Assembly: GCA_028280105.1 (NCBI GenBank)
Contig: JANQML010000179.1
Location: forward strand, 1 to 64,000
DNA length: 64,000 nucleotides
Direction: 5' to 3'
DNA from: Desulfobacula sp.
GTDB taxonomy: Bacteria > Desulfobacterota > Desulfobacteria > Desulfobacterales > Desulfobacteraceae
The notes under the pieces are model-generated. The model worked only from the letters and a program-made list of their open reading frames with translations, was not told where the DNA came from and searched no databases. Position numbers and translations under genes: made by a program. Shown here piece by piece: positions 28,175 through 38,613 of this stretch (positions are counted from its first letter, which is position 1; each line of letters begins with the position of its first letter).

Positions 28175-30796
28175 ATGAACGGCAATGATGCCAGAAAAAT
28201 TTTTGTAGAATATTTTAAAAAACACGACCACCAGCATGTCAGATCCTCTTCCCTGGTCCCCCAGGACGACCCGACCCTATTGTTTGTCAATGCCGGCATG
28301 GTACAGTTCAAACGGGTCTTTACCGGAGATGAAAAACGGGACTACACCACCGCCGTCACCCATCAAAAATGTGTCCGGGCCGGCGGTAAACACAATGACC
28401 TTGAAAACGTGGGGTACACGGCACGGCATCATACCTTTTTTGAAATGCTGGGAAATTTTTCCTTTGGAGATTATTTTAAGGAAAAAGCCATTGCATTTGC
28501 ATGGGATCTGCTCACCAACGGGTATGGGTTTGATCCGGAAAAACTGTGGATATCTGTTTTTGAAACCGATGATGAAGCCGCCGATATCTGGCACAAACAG
28601 GAGGGGATTCCGCTGGAACGAATTGTGCGGCTGGGTGAGGAAGACAATTTCTGGGCCATGGGAGACACCGGTCCCTGCGGTCCCTGTTCCGAGATTCACA
28701 TCGACCGTGGCGTTGAATTCGGCTGCGATGACCCGGCCTGTGCCGTGGGTTGCGACTGCGACCGGTGGCTTGAATTGTGGAACCTGGTCTTTATGCAGTT
28801 TGAACGGGATGAATCCGGCCATATGGAACCCTTGCCCAAACCCAGTATTGATACCGGGTTGGGGCTGGAACGGGTGATCTCCGTTCTCCAGGGCGTGGCC
28901 ACCAACTATGACACCGACCTCTTTATCCCCATCATGGAAAAAGTCGGAGAGCTGGCAGATAAAAAACGGCACGAATCCGACCAAGTGGAAGTGGCCATGA
29001 AGGTGATTGCCGACCATTCAAGAGCCACCGCCTTTTTGATTTCCGACGGGGTCCTGCCGTCCAACGAGGGTCGGGGATATGTGCTTCGCCGCATCATGCG
29101 CCGGGCCATCCGTTATGGGAGGAGCATCGGCCTGGTAAAACCGTTTCTGCATGAAACGGTGCAGACCGTTTTCGGCATTATGGAAGAGGCCTATCCCGAA
29201 CTTAAGGATTCAGGTGCATTTATCATCAATGTGGTGAAAAATGAAGAGGAAAAGTTCCTTGAAACCCTGGGAACCGGGATGAAGCTTTTGGAGGCGACCA
29301 TTGAAACCCTCCGGAAGGAGAATAAAACCGTCATTCCCGGCGACGTGATTTTTAAGCTATATGATACCTTTGGCTTTCCCGTGGATATCATCGTGGATCA
29401 CATCAAAGAGACGGAGATTGAACTGGATATGGATGGATTTGATGCGGCCATGGCAGAACAGAAGGCCCGTTCCAAATCCAAAGTCAAATTCAACGGTGTG
29501 GGCACGGCCTATCGGGAACTGACGTCGGCAGGTGTCAAAACTCCGTTTAACGGCTACGATAGAACCCGGGAGGAATCCGATATCCTGATCCTTGTCAGGG
29601 ATGACAAAGCGCTTGAATCGGCAGATCCGGGAGACCGGATTGAAATCGTCACGGCATCCACGGTCTTTTATGCAGAGTCCGGCGGCCAGGCCGGGGACAG
29701 CGGCATCTTTGAAAATGAAAACTGCCGGATAAAAATCGAGGATACGGTAAAAGACCCCACCGGCCTGATCATCCATAAGGGCGTTGTTGACAGAGGATCG
29801 GTCCGAAAAGGGGATAGGTTTACCTTAAAGGTGGATGAAACCAAACGCAGACAGACCGCTTTAAACCACACTGCCACCCATATTCTTCATTCAGCGCTGA
29901 GAACCGTTCTGGGAGATCACGTGAAGCAGTCCGGCTCCCTGGTGACCGATACACGGCTGCGGTTTGATTTTACCCATTTCAGCGCGGTTACGCCGGAAGA
30001 GATCAAGGCCATTGAGACCGAAGTCAATTTTAGAATTCGTGCCAACTATGCCGTTGAAACCAAAGAAATGGATATGGATGAAGCGGTGAAAGCCGGGGCC
30101 ACGGCCCTGTTTGAAGAAAAGTACGGGGATGTGGTCCGGGTGGTTTCCCAGGGAACATTCTCGTCAGAGCTTTGCGGGGGCACCCATACGGATCGTTCCG
30201 GCGATATCGGTCTGTTCAAGATTTTAACCGAAGGCGGGATTGCCTCCGGTGTCCGGCGTATAGAAGCCGTGACCGGTGAAACCGCGCTTGAATATGTCCA
30301 TAAAGATGAAGGTGTCCTTGCATGCACCGCCTCCCTGTTAAAAACCGGCAAAGACGGGCTTTCGGCCCGGGTGGAGACCCTTTTAAAAGAGAAAAAGGAA
30401 CTGGAAAAAGAACTGGAATCCCTGAAAGCTCAAATGGCTTCCAGGTCGGTTGACAATATCGGCGACGCCATCCGGCAGGTCAACGGGGTAAACGTCATCT
30501 CCCAACGGGTGAATATTGAAAATCCGTCCCAGCTTCGCGATCTTGCGGATAAGTTTAAAGCCAAAATCAAGTCCGGCGTGATATTGCTGGGTGCGGAATC
30601 CAACGGAAAAGCACTTTTAATCTCGGTGGTTACCGATGATTTGACCAAACAGTATAAAGCCGGGGATATCGTAAAAGCGGCGGCAGCCGTTGTGGGCGGC
30701 GGCGGCGGCGGCCGGCCGGACATGGCCCAGGCCGGGGGCACCCGGCCGGAACACCTTGAACAGGCCCTGGAATCTGTCTTTAAAACGATGTCATGA
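28175..30796 (+). CDS. alaS: Alanyl-tRNA synthetase
   Basis: FVEYFKKHDHQHVRSSSLVPQDDPTLLFVNAGMVQFK, HTATHILHSALR, CGGTH, C-terminal GGGGGGRPDMAQAGG. Confidence 0.98.
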   Translation: MNGNDARKIFVEYFKKHDHQHVRSSSLVPQDDPTLLFVNAGMVQFKRVFTGDEKRDYTTAVTHQKCVRAGGKHNDLENVGYTARHHTFFEMLGNFSFGDYFKEKAIAFAWDLLTNGYGFDPEKLWISVFETDDEAADIWHKQEGIPLERIVRLGEEDNFWAMGDTGPCGPCSEIHIDRGVEFGCDDPACAVGCDCDRWLELWNLVFMQFERDESGHMEPLPKPSIDTGLGLERVISVLQGVATNYDTDLFIPIMEKVGELADKKRHESDQVEVAMKVIADHSRATAFLISDGVLPSNEGRGYVLRRIMRRAIRYGRSIGLVKPFLHETVQTVFGIMEEAYPELKDSGAFIINVVKNEEEKFLETLGTGMKLLEATIETLRKENKTVIPGDVIFKLYDTFGFPVDIIVDHIKETEIELDMDGFDAAMAEQKARSKSKVKFNGVGTAYRELTSAGVKTPFNGYDRTREESDILILVRDDKALESADPGDRIEIVTASTVFYAESGGQAGDSGIFENENCRIKIEDTVKDPTGLIIHKGVVDRGSVRKGDRFTLKVDETKRRQTALNHTATHILHSALRTVLGDHVKQSGSLVTDTRLRFDFTHFSAVTPEEIKAIETEVNFRIRANYAVETKEMDMDEAVKAGATALFEEKYGDVVRVVSQGTFSSELCGGTHTDRSGDIGLFKILTEGGIASGVRRIEAVTGETALEYVHKDEGVLACTASLLKTGKDGLSARVETLLKEKKELEKELESLKAQMASRSVDNIGDAIRQVNGVNVISQRVNIENPSQLRDLADKFKAKIKSGVILLGAESNGKALLISVVTDDLTKQYKAGDIVKAAAAVVGGGGGGRPDMAQAGGTRPEHLEQALESVFKTMS

Positions 30797-31815
30797 CCGC
30801 CTATTTTATACGACGTTTACTGCTGGTGATACCGACCTTTCTGGGTATCACCATCATGGTGTTTACCATCACCCGCTTTGTGCCCGGCGGTCCCATTGAG
30901 CGGATTATTTCGGAAACCCGTTCACTCCAGGCCGGGTCATCGGCAGGGACTTCCGGACCCGGTGGGGCTCAGCCCCTTTCCGACGAACAGATTAAAGCAC
31001 TTGAGGCATACTATGGATTTGACAAGCCGGTTTTTACCGCCTATCTGATCTGGCTGGGCAAGGTTTTAAAAGGGGATTTGGGACAATCCACCCGATACTA
31101 TGATCCGGTCTGGGAGATGATACGGGAAAAGATTCCCATATCCCTGTATTTCGGAATCCTGACGCTTCTGCTGACTTACGGGGTCTGTATTCCCCTGGGC
31201 ATGGCCAAGGCCATTCGCCATAAGACCGGGTTTGACAATATTACCTCGGTCATTATTTTCATCGGGTATGCCATTCCCGGTTGGGTGGCAGGTGTTTTAA
31301 TGCTGGTGGTCTTTGCCTCCCACTATGACGTCTTTCCTTTGGGTGGGATGGTTTCGGATATGTTTGACGAGATGACCCCGGCCCAAAAAATCCTGGATAT
31401 TGCCCGGCATACGGCACTGCCGCTGTTTGCCTATGTGATCGGGTCCTTTACGGTGATGACGCTGTTGATGAAGAATACACTCATGGACAATCTGTCGTCC
31501 GACTATATCCGGACCGCCATTGCAAAGGGGCTGCCATTCAAAAAAGCCGTACTCAACCATGCCATGAGAAACAGCCTGATTCCCATTGCCACCAGTTTTG
31601 GAAACAATATCTCCATTATCCTCACCGGTTCGTTTCTGATTGAAAAGGTTTTCAACATCAACGGCATGGGACTGCTGGGGTATGAGTCGGTTCTGGACCG
31701 GGATTATCCCGTGGTTATGGGAATTCTTGTTATTTCTTCCCTGCTCTTTCTCATCGGAAACATACTTTCCGATCTCTGTGTGGCATGGGTCGATCCCAGG
31801 GTGAGGTTTAAATGA
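30793..31815 (+). CDS. Peptide-type ABC transporter permease, YejB/OppB-like
   Basis: Six-TM permease, LPFKKAVLNHAMRNSLIPIATSFG EAA loop. Confidence 0.9.
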   Translation: MTAYFIRRLLLVIPTFLGITIMVFTITRFVPGGPIERIISETRSLQAGSSAGTSGPGGAQPLSDEQIKALEAYYGFDKPVFTAYLIWLGKVLKGDLGQSTRYYDPVWEMIREKIPISLYFGILTLLLTYGVCIPLGMAKAIRHKTGFDNITSVIIFIGYAIPGWVAGVLMLVVFASHYDVFPLGGMVSDMFDEMTPAQKILDIARHTALPLFAYVIGSFTVMTLLMKNTLMDNLSSDYIRTAIAKGLPFKKAVLNHAMRNSLIPIATSFGNNISIILTGSFLIEKVFNINGMGLLGYESVLDRDYPVVMGILVISSLLFLIGNILSDLCVAWVDPRVRFK

Positions 31816-32858
31816 TTCACTTAAGTCCGGTCACCCTGAAAAAATTAAAGCGGTTTTACTCCATTAAGCGGGGATTCTGGTCGTTTGTCATTATTATGGC
31901 CATGATTTTGATTTCACTTTTTGCAGAGGTCTTTATCAATTCACGGGCCCTGGTGGTTAATTACAATGGAAATTTTTATTTTCCCACCTACGGGCGGATG
32001 ATTCCGGGCACCACGTTCGGACTGGATTATTCCTATGAAACCAATTACCGGGACTTAAAGAAGATATTTGACCGGGCAGATTCCGGCAATTGGGTCCTGA
32101 TGCCCCCGGTGCCGTTCAATCCCTATGAAAATGATTTAAAACTTGATGCGTTTCCGCCCTTCCCGCCGTCATTCAAGGACAAACATTTCTTTGGCACAGA
32201 CAATGCGGGCAGGGATATCCTGGCCCGGCTGGTCTACGGATTTCGAACCGCCATTGGATTTTCCGTGGTTCTTTTGCTGGTGACCTATACGGTGGGAATC
32301 GCACTGGGGTGTTCCATGGGCTATTTTGGCGGCAAGTTTGATCTCTTTTTTCAACGGATCATCGAAATATGGACCAATATTCCGGTTCTCTATGTCATTA
32401 TTATTATTGCATCGGTCCTGATCCCCAACTTTATGGTGCTGCTGCTGATCATGTCCTTTTTCGGCTGGACCGGCATGACCTGGGTCATGCGCACCATGAC
32501 CTACAAGGAAAAGGAAAAGGAGTATATCCTTGCGGTGAAATCGTTGGGAGCCTCCCACGCACGGATTATTTTCAACCACATCATCCCCAACACCATATCC
32601 GTGATCGTCACCTATGCACCCTTTGCCATATCCGGCGGCATTGTGTCGCTGACATCTCTGGATTATCTGGGATTCGGCCTTCCCGCACCCACCCCGTCCT
32701 GGGGAGAGCTGCTTGCCCAGGGATGGCAGAATATGAATGCCTGGTGGATTGTTTCATCCGTGGTAACGGCCATGATTATCACACTCATGACCGTTACTTT
32801 TGTGGGAGAAGGGATCCGCGAAGCCTTTGATCCCAAGCTTCATACGATTTATGAATAA
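31812..32858 (+). CDS. Peptide-type ABC transporter permease, YejE/OppC-like
   Basis: Long YejE-like N-terminal insertion (NYNGNFYFPTYGRMIPGTTFG), FFGTDNAGRDILARLVYGFRTAIGFS. Confidence 0.9.
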   Translation: MIHLSPVTLKKLKRFYSIKRGFWSFVIIMAMILISLFAEVFINSRALVVNYNGNFYFPTYGRMIPGTTFGLDYSYETNYRDLKKIFDRADSGNWVLMPPVPFNPYENDLKLDAFPPFPPSFKDKHFFGTDNAGRDILARLVYGFRTAIGFSVVLLLVTYTVGIALGCSMGYFGGKFDLFFQRIIEIWTNIPVLYVIIIIASVLIPNFMVLLLIMSFFGWTGMTWVMRTMTYKEKEKEYILAVKSLGASHARIIFNHIIPNTISVIVTYAPFAISGGIVSLTSLDYLGFGLPAPTPSWGELLAQGWQNMNAWWIVSSVVTAMIITLMTVTFVGEGIREAFDPKLHTIYE

Positions 32859-32980
32859 GAGAGGCATGGCAACCGGCCTATTTCGACTGATCTCCGGGGG
32901 TTCTTTCAAATTCCGGACTTCGGGCTGAAGCCGCTTAAAATCGGAATTTGAGACCGACCGTAAGCGGATCAGACATCGTA

Positions 32981-35536
32981 TCAGGCATGGCTGTTTCCCA
33001 AAAGGGTGAGCGGCTTTGAGTCCATGACCTTTTTAGAGGCGAAAAGAGCCGTACCCATACAGATACCGGTGGTAAAAAACAGGATTAAAACCGACAGGAC
33101 CGGGTGGATCTGCCAGAGATTGTCAAAAAAGTACCAGGAAGCTGTCCATGAAAACAGGTAGCTGAGTCCGACGGCAAAAAAAGATGCCGTAAAACCGATA
33201 AAACCGAATTCAATCAGGGTAATTGCCCGGATATCCGGAAAACCGGAGCCCAGTACTTTTAAAAGATTGATCTGGTTTTTGTTTTTTCTGGCTTCGTGCC
33301 GGGCAATGGAAAAGATGGAGATGAGCCCGGCGGCAATGGCCAGCCAGGCCATGAACCGTATGGAAAGGGACAGTTTGTCCGTAATATCCAGAAGGGTGCC
33401 GGCCATCCGGGTGACGTCAATTACCGAAACGTTGGGAAAGGCATCGACAATTTTATTCTTCAATGCCTGCCTTTTGTCTGCAGGCACACCGGATACGGCA
33501 CTCAGGTAGGTTTTAGGGGCATCATTGAGAACCCCGTTTTGAAAGAGGAGAAAAAAATTGGGCTGAAAACTGTTCCAGCGGACCTTTCTGAAATTTTTCA
33601 CCCGGCCGGTAAAGGGGATCCCCTGGATTTCAAATTCCAGTAAATCGCCCATGTCAATGCGGAACCGCTCGGCAAACGATGCTTCGACAGAGATTTCAAA
33701 CGGCTGTTGAGATGTGTAGTCCCACTGCTCTTCAGACAGGGGTCGCCCCCGGACAATGGTTTCGGATTTGTCCAGGTCTGTGCGAAAAGAGAAATTAAAC
33801 TCCAGCCGCCGGCCCGTACCCCTGGGTCTGCCCCCGGATCTGGTCGGTTGATCATGAAAAGGCTGCCGGTTTTTTGTCATGATCCGTCCCCGGACCATGG
33901 GAGAGAGATTGGCAATCTCTCCCTCGTTGCCGTTCATAAACTCGATAAACGCCGTCTTTTGCTCTTCCTGGATATCCACCAGAAAAAAGATGGGAATTTT
34001 AAGCCCTTCCGGCCTAACGATTTCATCCTGCAATCCTTTTTGAACCTGGGGAATCAGGGAGATGAGAAAGACACCCATGGCAATGGTTACAAAACAGGAA
34101 AGAGAGGCCCACTTATTCCGGTACAGATTCCGAAATGCAATCTTTCGGGCCGGATTCCGGGTGTTGGACAGCCGGTTGCAGGCAGAAAGAAGAATCCAGC
34201 CCGCAACCGATAAAAAGGTGAGTGCAACGGTAAAGCCGGAAACAAAGATGATGCCGGTCTTAAGATCGCCTGCCGCATAAACCGAGATCAGCAAAAAGGC
34301 GATCAGTCCGGGAAGGACGCCGGCTGCCTGGCGGATTCTGTTTTGAAACCGGTGACGGGGAGCGGACGGCATTTTTCTTAAAAGCATCAATGGTTTTATA
34401 TAGAAAATCCGGACAAAAACCGGCAGACAGAAAATCTGGCTGCCGGCCATCCCCAGGCCCAGGGCTAGAAGGACGGTGGCAGGATCGGTTCTCAGGGAAA
34501 CCTGATCCGGTATCAGGCCCTGAAAGATAACGGGAAAGGCCGGAACCAGGACCAGGGATAAAAGGGTCGCTAAGATGGCGGCCAGGGTACCCAGGAGAAT
34601 GAGCTGAAAACTGATATAGAGCCAGATCTCCCGGCGTTTGGCACCAATGCTCATCAAGACCGCAATCTCCTGTTGCTTTAGATCCAGATATCCCCGGAAG
34701 AGATAGGCAGTGGCAATGCCTGCCAAAAAAAGGGTAACCACGCTGACCAGTCCCATGTAACCGGTAAAGTACCCGGTGAGCCGGCCCAGGTTTTGATTGA
34801 CATCCCGGCTGTCGTAAATGTTCACCCGCTGTTGATCCGGATAGGCTGCGGCAAATTCGCTTCGAAGGCGCTGAACCAGGCCGGGCACATCTGTATCCGG
34901 GCCGAACCGGTAATATCTTGAATACCATACCCGGCTGCCGAATTGAATCAGGCCGGTTCCGGCCAATCGGTCAATCCCCATATAGATTTTCGGTGCCAGT
35001 TCAAGTGCGGTCAGGGACCTGTCCGGATCGGAGAGAATAAAATCACTCACATTAAAGACTGTTTCACCCAGGGTGACCGGACGGTTTGGTTTCCGGATGC
35101 CCAGTGCATATGCCGAATCCCGTGTGATGAACACATCCGGGTTCTGATGGAGTGCTTCAGGGGTTGAATCGTTTTCAAGGGAAAATCCGCCGTAGAGCGG
35201 ATACGCGTCGTCAATGGCCATCACCCGCATCAGGCGGGTATTGCTGCCGGCCCGGACCATGGTATAAAAACTGATCAGCCGGGCCTGGCTCTTCTCCGGT
35301 CCAAGCACCCGGTCTATCCGCGCCAGATCTTCCGGTTCCAGGGCCTTGTTTGAAGAGATGACCATATCGGCGGTTAAAATCTCTTTTAAGTTTGCATCCA
35401 AATGGGAATTTAAAGATCTGCCAAAGGAATGGATGGCGATAAACCCGGCCAGCCCCAGGGTCAGGTTAAGGATAAAGAAAAGGGCAAACCCCCTGTTTTT
35501 TATAAGCTCCTTAAATCCAAGCCGTATCCAGAGCAT
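32981..35536 (-). CDS. FtsX/MacB-like ABC transporter permease (lipoprotein-export/YbbP-like)
   Basis: LGFKELIKNRGFALFFILNLTLGLAGFIAIHSF; multiple TM with two FtsX-like modules. Confidence 0.88.
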   Translation of the reverse strand: MLWIRLGFKELIKNRGFALFFILNLTLGLAGFIAIHSFGRSLNSHLDANLKEILTADMVISSNKALEPEDLARIDRVLGPEKSQARLISFYTMVRAGSNTRLMRVMAIDDAYPLYGGFSLENDSTPEALHQNPDVFITRDSAYALGIRKPNRPVTLGETVFNVSDFILSDPDRSLTALELAPKIYMGIDRLAGTGLIQFGSRVWYSRYYRFGPDTDVPGLVQRLRSEFAAAYPDQQRVNIYDSRDVNQNLGRLTGYFTGYMGLVSVVTLFLAGIATAYLFRGYLDLKQQEIAVLMSIGAKRREIWLYISFQLILLGTLAAILATLLSLVLVPAFPVIFQGLIPDQVSLRTDPATVLLALGLGMAGSQIFCLPVFVRIFYIKPLMLLRKMPSAPRHRFQNRIRQAAGVLPGLIAFLLISVYAAGDLKTGIIFVSGFTVALTFLSVAGWILLSACNRLSNTRNPARKIAFRNLYRNKWASLSCFVTIAMGVFLISLIPQVQKGLQDEIVRPEGLKIPIFFLVDIQEEQKTAFIEFMNGNEGEIANLSPMVRGRIMTKNRQPFHDQPTRSGGRPRGTGRRLEFNFSFRTDLDKSETIVRGRPLSEEQWDYTSQQPFEISVEASFAERFRIDMGDLLEFEIQGIPFTGRVKNFRKVRWNSFQPNFFLLFQNGVLNDAPKTYLSAVSGVPADKRQALKNKIVDAFPNVSVIDVTRMAGTLLDITDKLSLSIRFMAWLAIAAGLISIFSIARHEARKNKNQINLLKVLGSGFPDIRAITLIEFGFIGFTASFFAVGLSYLFSWTASWYFFDNLWQIHPVLSVLILFFTTGICMGTALFASKKVMDSKPLTLLGNSHA

Positions 35537-36198
35537 CAGGCAAGGCTCCCCTGGTCAAGTTTCATGGGTTTAGAGCATCTGGCGGCCAGGTCCGGGTTGT
35601 GGGTGACTAAAATCAGGCATCTCTTTTCTTTTCCCACCAGATCGAACAGAAGAGCGGCGATTTTCTCTCCGGTGCCGATATCCAGATTACCGGTGGGTTC
35701 ATCGGCCAGCAACAGGGCGGGTTTTATAATCAAGGCCCTTGCAATGGCCACCCGCTGGCACTCACCGCCGCTCAGCTGTCCGGGCAGATGATGCTGCCGG
35801 TCCTGCAGCCCGACTTTCTCAAGCATCTCATCCACCGGATCTGCAATGGTTCTCTGTTTGAGGATCTCAAGGGGCAGGCTGATGTTCTCCCGGGCCGTTA
35901 AGTGGGGCATCAGGTGGAATTGCTGGAAGATTATCCCTATTTTCACGGCCCTGTACCGGGAGAGCCGGTCCTCGTTCATGGTGCACAAATCCTCTCCATC
36001 CAGGAGAATCCTGCCTTTGTCCGGGCTGTCCAGTCCGGCAATCAAGGAGAGCAGGGTGGTTTTCCCGCTGCCGGAATGCCCGGTTACGGCGCAGGTTTCA
36101 CCCGTGTCAAGACTGAAACTGATATCCTTTAGCACATCAATGGTTCCGGACCGGGGCTGGTTAAAGGATTTGCAGACATGGTTAACCTCAAGTATCAT
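35536..36198 (-). CDS. ABC transporter ATPase (LolD/YbbA-like)
   Basis: GHSGSGKTTLLSLIAGLD Walker A, LSGGECQRVAIARAL, LLLADEPTGNLD. Confidence 0.95.
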   Translation of the reverse strand: MILEVNHVCKSFNQPRSGTIDVLKDISFSLDTGETCAVTGHSGSGKTTLLSLIAGLDSPDKGRILLDGEDLCTMNEDRLSRYRAVKIGIIFQQFHLMPHLTARENISLPLEILKQRTIADPVDEMLEKVGLQDRQHHLPGQLSGGECQRVAIARALIIKPALLLADEPTGNLDIGTGEKIAALLFDLVGKEKRCLILVTHNPDLAARCSKPMKLDQGSLA

Positions 36199-36848
36199 AG
36201 ATGCTCCATTAATACGGGAAAAACCGTTTCAGCGATGATTTTATGGCCTTGGACATTGGGATGAATCCCGTCGGCCTGATTCAGGGCCGGTCTGCCTGCC
36301 ACGTTTTTCAAAAGAAACGGTATAAAAGGCAGATCATGTTTTTCGGACAATTCTGCAAATGAATTTTCAAATGCCTGTGCATAATCAGGGCCGTAATTCG
36401 GGGGGAGTCTCATTCCGGCCAGAATCACCGGAATATGATTATCACTGGCAAGTTCCACCGCTTTTTCAAGATTTTGGCGCATCAGATCCACAGACAGCCC
36501 CCGGAGTCCGTCATTGGCTCCCAGGGCCAGGACAAGCAGATCCGGCTTGGCTCTTAAATACCATTTCAGACGGGAGTAGGCCCCTGCACTTGTTGATCCG
36601 CTGATGCTGCCGTTGATAATATTAATCCCGTCTTTTCCATTTTCTGCCAGTTTATTTTGAAGCAGGGACGGATACGCCTGCTCCGGTGCCACACCAAGGC
36701 CTGCTGAAAGCGAATCGCCTATAATCAGAATGGTTGTCCGGTCGTCCTCTGCAAATAGAGAAGAAAGATGGGCGGAAAAAAATAAAAAGGCAAAAATCAG
36801 AACAATTGGAAGTATCCGTACAGTGCTGTCTTTTTTCATTCTCTTCAA
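36195..36848 (-). CDS. GDSL arylesterase/lysophospholipase (TesA-like)
   Basis: ILIIGDSLSAGLGV, ALGANDGLRG, DGIHPNVQGH. Confidence 0.93.
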   Translation of the reverse strand: MKRMKKDSTVRILPIVLIFAFLFFSAHLSSLFAEDDRTTILIIGDSLSAGLGVAPEQAYPSLLQNKLAENGKDGINIINGSISGSTSAGAYSRLKWYLRAKPDLLVLALGANDGLRGLSVDLMRQNLEKAVELASDNHIPVILAGMRLPPNYGPDYAQAFENSFAELSEKHDLPFIPFLLKNVAGRPALNQADGIHPNVQGHKIIAETVFPVLMEHL

Positions 36849-36931
36849 TATCCTTGTCAGATTGTTTAATGAAGAATCTGATGCTTAATATGGGTATTGA
36901 ATTCACCGGTGTAAAGTTAAAAAGAAGTCTT

Positions 36932-37054
36932 GTGTACCAAGACCGTCATCAAAGTGCCTGATCCAAGGCGGCAAGGAGTGACGGGTGAAGGTGTATTAAT
37001 CATACTCCGCAGGGAAGAATGGCCACAGGTAAAGCAGCAGCCGGTGCTGTATGA
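36932..37054 (+). repeat. Dispersed repeat family 1, copy B
   Basis: caaggcggcaaggagtgacgggtgaaggtgtattaatcatactccgcagggaagaatgg... aligns with reverse complement of 1-130. Confidence 0.8.
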
Positions 37055-37182
37055 TGGGCCAGGGGTTTCACGGAGTGAAAATATCCGGCAGGTATGGTAA
37101 AAATCAGGGATCTGTAGTATTCGTTTAACATTGGGATCAGACAGGGGAACAGAGCCGATGATGAAAGGAAAAAAGAGAGTTG

Positions 37183-38589
37183 ATGAATGAAAATATACCG
37201 TCAATGCAGGCCCGGATTCTGGTCGTGGATGATGATGAAGCCATCAGGGACGCATTAAGACTGATCCTTGAAGACGATTATGAGGTGTTTTGTGTTGACA
37301 GTGGCGTCAAGGCATTGGAAAAAATACAAAAACAGGCATTTGATCTTGTCTTTCTGGATGTCATGATGCCGGAAATGGACGGGATTGAAACCCTTAAACG
37401 GATCCGGGCCTATGATAAACAACTGGACGTCATCATGGTATCGGCTGTTGACCGCGCACAGGAGGCCACCTATTCCATCAAACTGGGGGCTTACGATTAT
37501 ATTACCAAACCCTTTGACCATGAAGTCATATTGAACCGGGCGGAAAAGGTGGTTGAGAAACGGAGCCTGACCAAGGAGGTGAAGTTTCACAGATCCCAGG
37601 CAGCCACCGACTCATGGAAAAATACGATCATCAGCAATTCAAAAAAGATGGCCAATGTATTCGACCGGATATCAAAGGTGGCGGAAACATCCAGCAATGT
37701 ACTCATCACCGGTGAGAGCGGAACCGGGAAAGAACTGATTGCCAAGGCCGTTCACACGGCAAGCCTTCGCAAGGATCATCCCTTTGTCGCCATCAACTGT
37801 GCCGCGATTCCGGCCGAGCTTTTGGAGGCGGAACTGTTCGGCCATGAAAGAGGATCTTTTACCGGGGCCCATAAACAGACCATCGGCAAGTTTGAATTTG
37901 CCCACCAGGGCAGTATCTTTCTCGATGAAATCTCCAGCCTGAAATTCGAGTTTCAGGCCAAGCTGCTTCGGTTTATCCAGGAACGTGAATTTGCCCGTGT
38001 GGGCAGCCACCAGACTATCAAGGTCGATGTCCGGATCATTGCCGCCACCAATACCAGCCTTGAAGATATGGTCAAGGAGGGGACCTTTAGGGAAGATCTT
38101 TTTTTCAGGCTCGATGTGGTGCCGATATTGCTGCCGCCGCTCCGTCATCGCGAAGGGGATGTCCGGCTGCTGGCCGATTTTTTCCTGGAGCGGTTCAGCC
38201 GCCAGATGAACAAGACGGTTAACGGATTCACACCTGAAGCCGTTGAGGTTCTGGAAGCTTACCCCTGGCCCGGCAATATACGCGAACTGGAGAACCTGGT
38301 GGAACGGATGGTTGTTCTGGGATCGGAAAAACGGCCCATCGATGAAAAGGACCTCCCCTTTGACCTGCTGTTCCACAATGAGTCGCTTTCAGATGCCCAG
38401 GGGGACCGGGACGAGAATAAAGGGCTGATGCAGGCCAGGCAGTCTTTTGAAAGGCTCTATATCCTGCGGGCTCTCCAGAACTGCCGGTGGAACCAGACCC
38501 GGGCTGCCGACCTGCTCGGAATCCACAGAAATACCCTGATCCAGAAAATGAAGACAATGAGCCTGAACCGGGAAAAACCCGAGGAATAA
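37183..38589 (+). CDS. NtrC-family sigma54-dependent response regulator
   Basis: REC (ILVVDDDEAIRDALRLIL), AAA+ (GESGTGKELIAKAVH, ELFGHERGSFTGA), Fis-type HTH (NQTRAADLLGIHRNTLIQKM). Confidence 0.95.
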   Translation: MNENIPSMQARILVVDDDEAIRDALRLILEDDYEVFCVDSGVKALEKIQKQAFDLVFLDVMMPEMDGIETLKRIRAYDKQLDVIMVSAVDRAQEATYSIKLGAYDYITKPFDHEVILNRAEKVVEKRSLTKEVKFHRSQAATDSWKNTIISNSKKMANVFDRISKVAETSSNVLITGESGTGKELIAKAVHTASLRKDHPFVAINCAAIPAELLEAELFGHERGSFTGAHKQTIGKFEFAHQGSIFLDEISSLKFEFQAKLLRFIQEREFARVGSHQTIKVDVRIIAATNTSLEDMVKEGTFREDLFFRLDVVPILLPPLRHREGDVRLLADFFLERFSRQMNKTVNGFTPEAVEVLEAYPWPGNIRELENLVERMVVLGSEKRPIDEKDLPFDLLFHNESLSDAQGDRDENKGLMQARQSFERLYILRALQNCRWNQTRAADLLGIHRNTLIQKMKTMSLNREKPEE

Positions 38590-38592
38590 GAA

Positions 38593-38613
38593 AAGCACGG
38601 TTAGAAGGTGCTT
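38593..38613. terminator. Short stem-loop between convergent RR and HK genes
   Basis: AAGCAC-N9-GTGCTT. Confidence 0.45.
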
